Positions 8,822 through 17,467 of a DNA stretch of 64,000 nucleotides are shown here, piece after piece. Location of the stretch: NCBI RefSeq assembly GCF_014641615.1, contig NZ_BMIB01000006.1:186001-250000 (forward strand), in the 5' to 3' direction. This stretch comes from Filimonas zeae (lineage in GTDB: Bacteria > Bacteroidota > Bacteroidia > Chitinophagales > Chitinophagaceae). The notes beneath the pieces were generated by a model. It saw only the letters and a program-made list of their open reading frames with translations, made no database searches and was not told the origin of the DNA. Both the position numbers and the translations under genes were made by a program. Within the stretch, counting starts at the first letter, position 1. Each line of letters begins with the position of its first letter.

Positions 8822-8865
8822 TGGGTATTAGTGTTGTTTAGGCATTAAAAGTAATGCAAATACCA

Positions 8866-8898
8866 ACAAACCCGCCGGTTAATTACCGGCGGGTTTGT
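8866..8898 (-). terminator. strong hairpin terminator of the RNA-repair operon
   Basis: A 14-bp perfect stem (ACAAACCCGCCGGT / ACCGGCGGGTTTGT) with a 5-base loop, immediately after the HD-Pnk stop. There is no long T-run on either side, but the stem is very stable and could end transcription for the minus strand. Confidence 0.7.
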
Positions 8899-8903
8899 AA
8901 AAT

Positions 8904-10007
8904 TTATACTGCGTAAATAACGGCGTGGGCCTCCCATAAAGCAGGGATTTCCAGCTTATTTACCAGCTTGTCTATTACAGCAGCGGGCACCACAGCCTCC
9001 CTGTTTGTGTTTTGTTTATGCAGGTAGCGGTATGGCACTTCTACATAGACCAAAGTAACATGCGCTTTATAAGTAGTAAACAGCTCTGTTAGTTGCTGGC
9101 GTAACTGCGCGGTTACATTGGTGGCATTCCATACAAAGCCAGCTTTACGCCGCAGCAGGGCTCTTGCCCTTTCTTTGGCCTCCTGTATAACACGGCCGTT
9201 GCCGGATTTATCTACGGGAGATATGCCCATTTCTTCCCGTATGGCATCCAGCGATATTACCTGCCAGTGTTTATAATGCCTTTTGATATAATTGTCTTTA
9301 CCAGCTCCCGGCAGTCCGCTCATCATTACTACCTCCGCAACTGGTTTATCAAAAGGCTGATAACCTGGCCATGCCGCTTCATGCGTTAAAAAGTGCCATT
9401 TGGCTTCTGCCGACGCAAAGTGCATGGCTTTGCCCCAGCAATCATGCTCTTTACAAAACTCTTCAAAGCAATCAATGCGGTACAAAAGGTCCTGTGCATC
9501 GCCACATATGCGGCCCAATACATCTGCCCTGGCCAGCATAGCCAGCCAGGCTGTGTTTACCTCCATACTTACCCGCGCCAGCGTTTTCAGCGGATCTGGC
9601 TTTTCCAGCAACCACAATGGCATGCTATGATAACGCACCAGCGCCACAATGCTCTCCCTTATATCAAAAGGAGTGGCTATATCGCGGTACAGCAGTTGCC
9701 GGGCCGTTATAGCCCCCTTACGCGCATGGCCGTGCGCGGTAATGCTTCCATCCTGCTCTTTTACCGTGGTAGAACGTTTCTCCACATCGTGCAGCAGCGC
9801 AGATGCCCATAGTATTTCCTGCTCCTGCGGTGGCAATGCCTGCCAGGCAGGCAATTGGGTAAGGCAATCCAGCACCATAAAAGTATGTACCGCCACATCG
9901 CCTTCTGCATGGTGTACCGCATCCTGCGGCACGCCATGCATATCGCGCACCCAGCTGAATGTTTCTTCCAGGCAGCTTCTCTGTTTGTTGTTACTTATCA
10001 TCCACAT
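8904..10007 (-). CDS. HD-Pnk: 2',3'-phosphoesterase HD domain plus 5'-OH polynucleotide kinase
   Basis: 367 aa. The N-terminal half is an HD domain (HHAEGDVAVHTF about 31-42; LLHDVEK about 70-76; HGHARKG). The C-terminal third is a P-loop kinase with SGLPGAGKDNY and downstream LLRRKAGFVWNATN. This architecture equals Runella slithyformis HD-Pnk, which heals broken RNA or DNA ends by removing 2',3'-phosphate and adding 5'-phosphate. The start at 10007 is favoured over 10064 because GAAGGAGG lies 5 bases before it, a rare strong Shine-Dalgarno; ATG 10001 is also possible. It overlaps the stop of the RNA ligase gene, so the two form a translationally coupled repair operon. Confidence 0.93.
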   Translation of the reverse strand: MWMISNNKQRSCLEETFSWVRDMHGVPQDAVHHAEGDVAVHTFMVLDCLTQLPAWQALPPQEQEILWASALLHDVEKRSTTVKEQDGSITAHGHARKGAITARQLLYRDIATPFDIRESIVALVRYHSMPLWLLEKPDPLKTLARVSMEVNTAWLAMLARADVLGRICGDAQDLLYRIDCFEEFCKEHDCWGKAMHFASAEAKWHFLTHEAAWPGYQPFDKPVAEVVMMSGLPGAGKDNYIKRHYKHWQVISLDAIREEMGISPVDKSGNGRVIQEAKERARALLRRKAGFVWNATNVTAQLRQQLTELFTTYKAHVTLVYVEVPYRYLHKQNTNREAVVPAAVIDKLVNKLEIPALWEAHAVIYAV

Positions 10008-10701
10008 ACCCACCTCCTTCTGTTTGCAACCGGGCACGCTTCCAGTTCCGTGTCCAGTGTTCATCTGTTTTTACATGCCCTTTACGCACGTACTTAAATA
10101 CATTTTTATCCATGGCGTCTACTGCATATCCATCTGCATTGCGGGTTACAATACCTTCCATGGTAACAGGTTTGCCAGTAAACGCGTCGTGTGGGGCAAA
10201 ACTGCCGGGGCCTGCTACCATTTGCAGCACTTCGCTTTCAAACGTTTTGCGGCAGGTGGGTGGCTTAATAACGCTTATCTCTGGTACTACCGGCAAATCC
10301 AGCATAGACGCGTAAAACTTTGTTTCTTCCCAGCTTAACCACTGGTCGTTTTCTCTTACCGCAAATACATAAAAGTGCTGATTCAGTTGCTGGTATCCGA
10401 TAGAATGCACTGCATACAGGTTCTCTAAAAATATTTCCAGTGCACCCAGATCATGCTTTACCAGCGCCCAGAAGCGCCGCAGACTCTCTGTCCATGGCGA
10501 CACCGTGGGTGCCGCATGTGAACGGGCAAAGACGCCCCATCTGGACAGACAATTGTTTTCGCCGTCCAGTTTTTCCGTATGTACCACCTGCCGCATCTGC
10601 TGCAGGTACTGCCAATAATCTTCCTGAATGCGGTCGTCATTGGTAGTACCCGGAGAAAACGGGTAGTGGTATGTACGGCCATATTTTTGTGAAATGGCCA
10701 T
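9991..10701 (-). CDS. ATP-dependent RNA ligase (nucleotidyltransferase superfamily)
   Basis: 236 aa. Motif I is EKLDGEN with the expected AMP-accepting Lys at 44; a HFYVFAVREN strand is motif III-like, MEGIVTRN is motif IV-like and FKYVRKGHV is motif V. It is a compact ligase without extra domains and fits the bacterial RNA-ligase group found with end-healing enzymes. It would seal 3'-OH/5'-PO4 ends produced by the neighbouring HD-Pnk. First gene of a two-gene operon; the HD-Pnk reading frame starts within its last codons. Substrate (RNA versus nicked duplex) cannot be told from sequence. Confidence 0.92.
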   Translation of the reverse strand: MAISQKYGRTYHYPFSPGTTNDDRIQEDYWQYLQQMRQVVHTEKLDGENNCLSRWGVFARSHAAPTVSPWTESLRRFWALVKHDLGALEIFLENLYAVHSIGYQQLNQHFYVFAVRENDQWLSWEETKFYASMLDLPVVPEISVIKPPTCRKTFESEVLQMVAGPGSFAPHDAFTGKPVTMEGIVTRNADGYAVDAMDKNVFKYVRKGHVKTDEHWTRNWKRARLQTEGGGYVDDK

Positions 10702-10843
10702 GTAATTCTGTTGAAATGAAAAATAATATCACCGCCTCACCCGGAGCGGGGAGGTTTAACAAGATTGTTATGTGAGTGACATTACATGGCTCAAAGTGTT
10801 AAGCGTTTATATTGAAGGCAAAAGTAGTTATTTTATTCAGAAG

Positions 10844-12259
10844 TCAAAAAAGACAATCCCACCCGGAGTTCCTCAGCTTTTGCAGAAGTGCTTCCTGTTC
10901 TTTGCTTACATCACTTTCAGCTTTATCGTCCTTTGGTTGTAACGAAGATTTGCCTAATGATAATTGTTTCAATAATTCATCTGCCTTTTCCTGAGAAGTT
11001 TGCTTCAACATCACCTTTACCCGTTGCTCTTTAGCAGTAACAAATGGAGTAATTCCTAAAACCAGCATACCATTTACTTTGCCTGTTGCCATAATGTAAG
11101 CCTGCATACCAGGCTTAAGCGGCAAGGCACTACTCTCCTCATAAAAAACATACCCTTTTTTATTGCTTAATAAACCGCCCTCCACAAATATTTTATCCCC
11201 GGGTATGATAAGATAGGTATTTACTATTTTATCATTGCTTCCTTCCACAAACACTTCCAGCTTTGCCTTTACTACGCCGTTTACATCAAACAAATAGGCG
11301 TCAATATTAAACCATCCAAAGGTGCTAATGCCAATATTGTAATATTCGGCAGATACAGCAGGCGAAATATTATTCTTCCTCTCGGAAAGCTGCTTCTCAG
11401 CAGCACTTGACGGGTTTAATTTTTTATACTGATTGTAACATGCATCTAATTCTGCCTCCTTAATAGTTATAGTATCAGGAATACCCAATCTCTCTGTTTC
11501 CCGTCTTATATAAGCCAGCACGCATTCAATTTCATAATCTGTAAAGGAGAAGGAATTCATTGCAATTTTATATTGGCAATACGCCCTGCTCATATAAGCA
11601 CATTCATCACTACTTATCAAAGCCTGACTGTTCCGGATGCAGCGGTACAAATGCTCGCGGTTAGTCCATCTGCTTTCTATATGTGCAAGTGCAGGCCCTG
11701 TAAGTCCGTGCTTAACAGTATGACAGGAAGTACAATTAGCTTCAAAAAGCTGCTTTCCGATTGTATAAGCGCTCAACGTATCCACCTTTAACTCTACCGG
11801 ATCCTGCCAGTCTACTCTTCCATTCTCTTCCATACCTTTAAAAAGCTGCATAGCAGGATCTGCAAAGGCAGCAGGAACACTTAACCGTAAAGGTTTTGTT
11901 AGTTCAGAGGCTTCCCTGGTGTTGATATAGAACATGCCGTTACTGCGCAGTAGTTTATCACCTGAGCGCGTGGTAAGTCCGGCCCGTAGCATATCATATA
12001 ATGAAAGGGCTTCCTTTACTACTACTGTTACTGATGTTTTAGTTGACTTTATACTACCAGCCGGAATATGCACGCGAATGCCTGCTGCGGAAAGTAAAAT
12101 GGTGTCCTTTCCGGTATTGATGGTAAAAAGCTGCTCAGTAATATTCTCTTTGGTTAATACATCAGACGCCGGTGGTAATGATACAGACTGGCAACTGCTG
12201 CAAAGCCACGTGGCAGTTACTGCCACCAGAGAGTTGCGTAAAGAAAGAATGGGTTGCAT
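10844..12259 (-). CDS. cytochrome c lipoprotein with N-terminal beta-sandwich
   Basis: 471 aa. The signal peptide ends with WLCSSC, a lipobox with Cys around 23. A domain of about 100 residues follows with IRVHIPAGSI, LSLYDMLRAGLTTRSGDKLLRSNGMFYI, a module common in Bacteroidota surface proteins. Then CTSCH (about 186-190) binds heme c, within QLFEANCTSCH, typical of class I cytochrome c; a Met ligand may lie in MSRAYCQ. The C-terminal 200 residues are another beta domain (VFVEGSNDKIVNTY). Probably an envelope electron carrier or sensor; partner unknown. Separate unit, about 140 bases from the RNA ligase gene. Confidence 0.78.
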   Translation of the reverse strand: MQPILSLRNSLVAVTATWLCSSCQSVSLPPASDVLTKENITEQLFTINTGKDTILLSAAGIRVHIPAGSIKSTKTSVTVVVKEALSLYDMLRAGLTTRSGDKLLRSNGMFYINTREASELTKPLRLSVPAAFADPAMQLFKGMEENGRVDWQDPVELKVDTLSAYTIGKQLFEANCTSCHTVKHGLTGPALAHIESRWTNREHLYRCIRNSQALISSDECAYMSRAYCQYKIAMNSFSFTDYEIECVLAYIRRETERLGIPDTITIKEAELDACYNQYKKLNPSSAAEKQLSERKNNISPAVSAEYYNIGISTFGWFNIDAYLFDVNGVVKAKLEVFVEGSNDKIVNTYLIIPGDKIFVEGGLLSNKKGYVFYEESSALPLKPGMQAYIMATGKVNGMLVLGITPFVTAKEQRVKVMLKQTSQEKADELLKQLSLGKSSLQPKDDKAESDVSKEQEALLQKLRNSGWDCLF

Positions 12260-12298
12260 TTTTTAAGGGGTTCTGTCCCCCCAAAGTTAACACTTATC

Positions 12299-13135
12299 TC
12301 AGAGAGAATAATCTGTTGATTTCGTCAGGCTTTCCCATTCATGAAACGCTTTGTTGAGGGTTTCTGTTTTTTGCAATGCCCTGTCAAAAGCATCTTTACC
12401 CAGCAGCAGATAGAGTGGCGGATTTTGTTCTCCGGTAATAGCAATCATTGCTGCAGCTGCTTTTTCGGGGTCGCCTGCCTGCATACCATCCATTTGCAGA
12501 TAACGGGCGTGCGACTTTCTCACTTCTTCATACGCTTCAATGGGTTGCTTTGTCATTACCAATGATTCGGGATTGAGGAAGCTGGTTCTGAATGCGCCGG
12601 GTGCTACTACGGTTACTTTTACGCCAAATGATTTTACATCAGCTGAAAGCACTTCAGACAAACCTACAATAGCATACTTCGCAGCAGCATACACCGCCCA
12701 GCCTGTGTTGGCAGTGAAACCGGCAATGGAAGAGATGTTGATGATGTGACCCGACTGCTGTTCGCGCAGGTAAGGCATTACTCTTCTTATTACATGCAGG
12801 GTACCGAATACGTTGATGTTAAAGCTATCGCGCGTTTCCTCATCTGTTAATTCTTCCACACTGCCACCAATGCCATAACCGGCATTGTTTACCACTACAT
12901 CTATACGGCCAAAAGCTTCTTTAGCGCTTTTCACCGCCTGCGCTACTTCGCTGTCACTTGCCAGATTTACCTGTAAAGGAAGAAAATGATTGTTGTCGCC
13001 TACCGCTTTCAACAAGTCGTGTATGTTACGGGATGTTGCCACTACACGATGGCCTTGTTGCAGCAGCTGTTTTGTAAGACTCAGGCCCAGGCCTTTGGAA
13101 GCGCCTGTTATAAACCATACTTTACTGTTACTCAT
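12299..13135 (-). CDS. short-chain dehydrogenase/reductase
   Basis: 278 aa from ATG 13135 (MSNSKVWFITGASKGLGLS). The Rossmann motif TGASKGLG, the NNAG motif (VVNNAGYGIGG) and the catalytic YAAAK (WAVYAAAKYA) with upstream Ser (INISSIAG) are all present. A frame open to 13714 would add 193 residues, but these come from the 21-bp repeat array and have no domain. The ATG at 13135 aligns with the normal SDR start. It is a classical oxidoreductase with NAD(P); substrate unknown. The repeat array fills its upstream region. Confidence 0.92.
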   Translation of the reverse strand: MSNSKVWFITGASKGLGLSLTKQLLQQGHRVVATSRNIHDLLKAVGDNNHFLPLQVNLASDSEVAQAVKSAKEAFGRIDVVVNNAGYGIGGSVEELTDEETRDSFNINVFGTLHVIRRVMPYLREQQSGHIINISSIAGFTANTGWAVYAAAKYAIVGLSEVLSADVKSFGVKVTVVAPGAFRTSFLNPESLVMTKQPIEAYEEVRKSHARYLQMDGMQAGDPEKAAAAMIAITGEQNPPLYLLLGKDAFDRALQKTETLNKAFHEWESLTKSTDYSL

Positions 13136-13181
13136 AGCTGGTGTATTTAAGGCAACAAAACTAAGGCAGGTTACAACGGCG

Positions 13182-13751
13182 ACACTTGCGCTATTCAAAG
13201 CAATAGTTGCAAAATTCAAATCATAACGAACTGTACGGGTGATTTGTACAGCTGTTTTGTTCATGCGCATAGCTATGCCGATGAACAGGATAGGTATGCG
13301 CATGATCGGGATAGCTGTACCGGAGAGTGGGATAGCTGTACGGGCCATCCGTAGTGCTATGCCAATGAGTGGCACAGCACTACGACTCACCGGCATATAT
13401 GTGTCGGTGAGCCATCTATATATACGATTCGCCCGCATAGCTATCCCGTTGAGTGGCATAGCTATCCCGATCATGCGCATAGCTGTGCCGATGAATGGGA
13501 TAGCTATGCGCATGATCGGGATAACTTCCCAGATTTCCGGGGAAGTTGTGGGGATGATCGCCACAGATGCTAAATTCATCGCCACATCTATGGGGATGAA
13601 TGCTACATATGCCAGAACGGTCACCACATCTATGAGGATCATCCCCATAGATGCAAAATTCATCGCTACAGATGCCAGATTCTTCCCCATATGCGGGGTG
13701 GCTTCCCAAAGCATACTTTATGCGTAGTGGAAAGCTACGGCGGCATTACGC
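13182..13751. repeat. phased tandem array of diverged 21-bp units
   Basis: Reading from 13182, units of 21 bases follow one another in register: 26 units, plus one 24-base interval at 13224-13247. The first half approximates ATAGCTATGCCGATGAATGGG (for example 13269, 13311, 13437, 13458, 13479, 13500), the second half ACAGATGCNAAATTCATCGCC (13563, 13647, 13668). Units keep a start of A-Y-A but differ internally. Because 21 is a multiple of three, both strands have long stop-free frames that give heptapeptide-repeat shadows. The array also contains an exact 19-bp inverted repeat (13466-13484 / 13502-13520) and a near-palindrome at 13260-13287. Function unknown. Confidence 0.85.
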
Positions 13752-13955
13752 CAGGCTACGAATAAAAATAAGATGGGAGATTTGTACAGGGCTGTATCGG
13801 GGAAAACGGGAACCCTATATAAAAAAATTCCCTGCTATGAATAGCAGGGACTTCAACCCTAAACCCTTAAAAAACATTGTAAAGGTAGTTTAATGTATTT
13901 TACAAATTATCTTTTTGTTGTTAAAAAACTGCTTAAAACTGCATAATCCGGTTTG
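13752..13955. other. intergenic remainder after the repeat array
   Basis: About 200 bases between the array and the stop of the GH18-NodB-GT2 gene. It is AT-rich, and the only recognisable element is the hairpin at 13830-13849. No convincing frame is seen. Confidence 0.6.
13820..13849 (-). terminator. intrinsic terminator after the GH18-NodB-GT2 gene
   Basis: On the minus strand CCCTGCTA / TAGCAGGG stem (8 bp, 4-base loop) is followed by AATTTTTTTATAT. It lies about 105 bases after the stop at 13956. Confidence 0.75.
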
Positions 13956-16900
13956 TTACCCCATCTGTTTTACGTTGCCGGTACGCTTCAAAACACCCCA
14001 ATGCTGCAATTCCCCCTTAATAGCCCGCAATAAAGAGCGGAATAATATTATCATTAAAAGCCATCTGTACACCAGACGCTGGGGTAACAACCACACTAAT
14101 TGCCAGGGCTTTTCTTTCTCCAGCAAAAATGCGAACAGTGCAACAGCTGCATCTATAACGGTAAACAGCAGATAATATTTTCCTATGTTGCTTCTATTTG
14201 CGGTAAACAGGCCAATCAGCATGAAAAAATCGGCCAGCGGGGTGAAAAAAGGGATAACATACTTAAATAATAATATGTCAGGAAAAGCCACCCAGCCAAG
14301 CGCTTTGTAGCGGAAGTTAAACGTAATATCCTTGTTTTTCCATACAGTTTGCATTACACCAAAACTCCAGCGGAAACGCTGCTTCATAAACTGCTTTACA
14401 GTTTCCGGTGCTTCTGTGTAAGCAAAAGCATTGGCTTCGTTGGCAACCACATAACCTGATTTTAATATCCGGATGGTAATATCGCAATCCTCCGCCAGGG
14501 TATCGGTAGTAAATCCGCCTGCCATAATCAAAGCGTCTTTCCGGAAAGCACCTATAGCACCCGGCACCACGGTAATGGCATTGATATAAGCAAACGCCTT
14601 TCTGTCGAAGTTCTGGCTGGTAATGTATTCAATGCTTTGCCATCTGGTAAGCAGGTTCAGCGTATTACCCACTTTAACAGTACCGGATACGGCACCTACC
14701 ATAGGTTGCCCCTGTTGCGCCGGCCGTAAAAAGTGCTGCATCAGCAAACGCACTGCATCGGGCCGGAGTTGTGTATCGGCATCAATACATACCACAAAAT
14801 CGGCATGCGACTGTGAGATGCCGTAATTGAGTGCAGAAGCTTTACCCCCATTGGGCTTGGTAAATACCTTTACCTGCGTGTTGCCTGCAAACGCTTCTGA
14901 TACTTTTTGCCAGGTAGCATCTTTACTACCGTCATCTACGAATACGATTTCGAAATGCGGATAGTTGCACAACAGCAGGTTTTGCAGTGAGCTTACAGCA
15001 TTCACTTCTTCATTATACGCAGGCACAATAATGGAAACCAGCGGTAAATGTTGCTCTTCTATCGTTACCGGCTGTAACGCTTTCTCTTTTCTTTTCTGTA
15101 GTGTGGCCAGTATACCCAGGGTAAGTAAGCGTATGGCACTTACTGTAAGGAATACAATAAACAGGGTAAACAAAATGTGGCTTCCATAATAGATAAATTG
15201 CACCAGCAGGAAGTTGGATTGAATGATGTTATAACCGCTGCCTTTAGGAACAGGCGGCATCAGCTCGTCTTTGTTTTTCCCCAGTAAATCAGCTACCGTA
15301 GTAAAGGTGTAACCCTTAGCCCTGAAATACCGGATAATACGAGGTAGCGCCTGTACGGTTGCTTCACGCGGCCCGCCTGCATCGTGCAATAGAATTACAT
15401 TACCCTTGTCCTGAAAGCGCACTACCCGGTTAAAAATGCTGTCAGCATTCAAGGTAGGGTCTATAGTAGCCTCCCAGTCGTTAGGGTCAATACTTTCTCC
15501 TATGGTTAAGTAGTTGCGGGTTCGGCTAAGCGCAACAGGAATCAGCTCTTCAATCGTTTCCGGCTCACTATCGGCATTGTAGGGCGCGCGGAACAGAATG
15601 GTGCTTCTGCCGGTAATACATTCCAGCAGCAGCCTTGTGGCATCCATTTCCAGAAAGGCCCTGCTCTCGCTTACCTTAGCCATATTGGGGTGCGTAAAGG
15701 TATGATTGCCTATTTCGTGCCCCTCTTTAAAGATGCGTTTTACCAGTGGTATGTTGTTCTCTGCTTCTAACCCTACGAGGAAGAAGGCTGCAGGTGCCTT
15801 ATACTTTTTAAGCGTATCCAGTATCTGTTGGGTATATACCGGATCAGGACCATCATCAAAAGTAAGTACCATCTTCTTCCCGGTGGGCTTGCCCCATTTC
15901 TGCACCACGTACATGGAAGGCAGTGAGTCGTACCGCTGCTCACTGATGAGCATTTCTGTGGTATCTAACTCCGGCGTAATGTGTCCGGGGCGTGGTGTGG
16001 CAACTACGTCCAGCACTTCGCCTTCGCCTATATAGTCCACATCGTCAGAGCTTTCCACTCTGTTAAACTCACTGAAATCGAAATGCTTTAACGCGGACTT
16101 GGTCATAGCCTTATCGTAGAAATCCCAGATACGGCTATCCTCACTCCCCAAACGCCACAGGGCTGTGCCCGCCAGGCCGTACTCCGTAGCAAAACGCAAG
16201 GTGTTGAAGTTGGTGGCAGCATCGGTAGCGAATACGGTGTGTGGAATATTATTTTCATCTACATAGGAATAGGTAATATTATAAGTGTTGTTATCAAAGT
16301 CAATATTGGCTTTGCGCTCACGGGCAATGCTTAATGCTTCCTGATAGGTAACTGTAGCAGCATCTGAGCCTTTAGGCCAGTCGTAACCATAGCCTGCTAT
16401 ACACAATACAATTTTTTGAGAAGGCAGCTGTTTGGCAATATGATCTACGGCTGCTTCAATCCACTTCTGGCTGCTTACGGGGCCAGGGGCGGAGTTGGTG
16501 CTGAACTCATCATACGCCATGAGGAAGAGATAGTCGTTGTATTTAGCCAGGGTGGGATAATCATAGTCTTCATTAAAACAAGCCACATCCTGTGTAACCA
16601 GCAACCCTTTTGCGTGCAGTGCTTCATACAGCTCCTGCTGAAACAGAGCCAGCGGCTCGTTGGTTTCTTCCACCAGATCTTCAAAGTCAATATTCACACC
16701 CTGCATGTGATTGGCCAGCAGGAAGCGGGAGATGTCGTTAATCAGTCTTGCTTTTTTTGCAGGGCTGTGCAAGATGCGGTGTACCACATCGCCCCGGAAT
16801 TTATCTGTAATAAAGTTGGTAAGCATGGGCATTACCTTAACGCCTGATTTTTTAATAAGGCTGAATGCTCTGGTATCAATATTAGTAACCAATGTATCTG

Positions 16901-17369
16901 CCACAGGGTCTAAGAAAAACCATTCAGGTATTACCAGGTTTACTTTGGTAATATTGCGGCGCAGGGAGAAGTAAGACTGCGCATCCCATGCCACATAGAA
17001 AGCAGCGCGTATACCCAGACTATCGCTGAACAAAGGCGAGTTGGATAAATCTACTTTCGCATTATGCTGTCCGCGCCCGCTGCCTTTGTGCCATTGCTTT
17101 TCAATAAACCCGCGGAAGCCGCGGTACTGCTTTCCAAGGTTGGATTCTTTGTAAAAAACGGGCTTATCCTGTAACGCATTTTTCAGCAACTCACTCTTAT
17201 CACGCAATTGCGGCAGTGTAGGCATGTACGCGTTTTTGAGGGAGAGGTAGAGCACTATGCCCGCAAAAAGAAACAGAAAGAATAATATGCGACTACCCCA
17301 TTTAAACCGCTGCCAGCGGCCGGGGCCTTTTGATTGAAAGATTTGTGCAGAAGGTTGTGGTTGATTCAT
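13956..17369 (-). CDS. trimodular GH18 hydrolase - NodB polysaccharide deacetylase - GT2 glycosyltransferase
   Basis: 1137 aa from ATG 17369 (MNQPQPSAQIF). One N-terminal membrane helix (about 25-45) is followed by a GH18-like barrel (GVNIDFEDL with the DxxDxE-type acidic triad approximated by IDFED; then YLFLMAYDEFSTN), a NodB domain (MVLTFDDGPDP, IGNHTFTHPNMAKVS) and, after more helices, a family 2 glycosyltransferase (PLVSIIVPAYNEE, IDADTQL, LAEDCDIT, QRFRW) with C-terminal helices. This order is like PgaB/PgaC functions fused in one chain, so synthesis, deacetylation and trimming of a beta-linked N-acetylglucosamine-type exopolysaccharide is likely. No other exopolysaccharide gene flanks it. 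Confidence 0.9.
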   Translation of the reverse strand: MNQPQPSAQIFQSKGPGRWQRFKWGSRILFFLFLFAGIVLYLSLKNAYMPTLPQLRDKSELLKNALQDKPVFYKESNLGKQYRGFRGFIEKQWHKGSGRGQHNAKVDLSNSPLFSDSLGIRAAFYVAWDAQSYFSLRRNITKVNLVIPEWFFLDPVADTLVTNIDTRAFSLIKKSGVKVMPMLTNFITDKFRGDVVHRILHSPAKKARLINDISRFLLANHMQGVNIDFEDLVEETNEPLALFQQELYEALHAKGLLVTQDVACFNEDYDYPTLAKYNDYLFLMAYDEFSTNSAPGPVSSQKWIEAAVDHIAKQLPSQKIVLCIAGYGYDWPKGSDAATVTYQEALSIARERKANIDFDNNTYNITYSYVDENNIPHTVFATDAATNFNTLRFATEYGLAGTALWRLGSEDSRIWDFYDKAMTKSALKHFDFSEFNRVESSDDVDYIGEGEVLDVVATPRPGHITPELDTTEMLISEQRYDSLPSMYVVQKWGKPTGKKMVLTFDDGPDPVYTQQILDTLKKYKAPAAFFLVGLEAENNIPLVKRIFKEGHEIGNHTFTHPNMAKVSESRAFLEMDATRLLLECITGRSTILFRAPYNADSEPETIEELIPVALSRTRNYLTIGESIDPNDWEATIDPTLNADSIFNRVVRFQDKGNVILLHDAGGPREATVQALPRIIRYFRAKGYTFTTVADLLGKNKDELMPPVPKGSGYNIIQSNFLLVQFIYYGSHILFTLFIVFLTVSAIRLLTLGILATLQKRKEKALQPVTIEEQHLPLVSIIVPAYNEEVNAVSSLQNLLLCNYPHFEIVFVDDGSKDATWQKVSEAFAGNTQVKVFTKPNGGKASALNYGISQSHADFVVCIDADTQLRPDAVRLLMQHFLRPAQQGQPMVGAVSGTVKVGNTLNLLTRWQSIEYITSQNFDRKAFAYINAITVVPGAIGAFRKDALIMAGGFTTDTLAEDCDITIRILKSGYVVANEANAFAYTEAPETVKQFMKQRFRWSFGVMQTVWKNKDITFNFRYKALGWVAFPDILLFKYVIPFFTPLADFFMLIGLFTANRSNIGKYYLLFTVIDAAVALFAFLLEKEKPWQLVWLLPQRLVYRWLLMIILFRSLLRAIKGELQHWGVLKRTGNVKQMG

Positions 17370-17467
17370 ACGTGTATGCAAGCTACATATCCGCCTGAAC
17401 TCCGTACTTAAAATTTCATTGAGAATTACGCGAAAACAACAGAATCGCCGTTTTTTCCATCAACAGG

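Noticed and set aside
13239..13727. 162-aa plus-strand frame of Met/Ile/Ala-rich heptapeptides
   Set aside because: It follows the 21-bp array exactly; the opposite strand is equally open, so it is a consequence of repeat length divisible by three.
13182..13751. CRISPR array
   Set aside because: No constant repeat alternating with unique spacers; the units are contiguous and diverged, and no cas gene is near.
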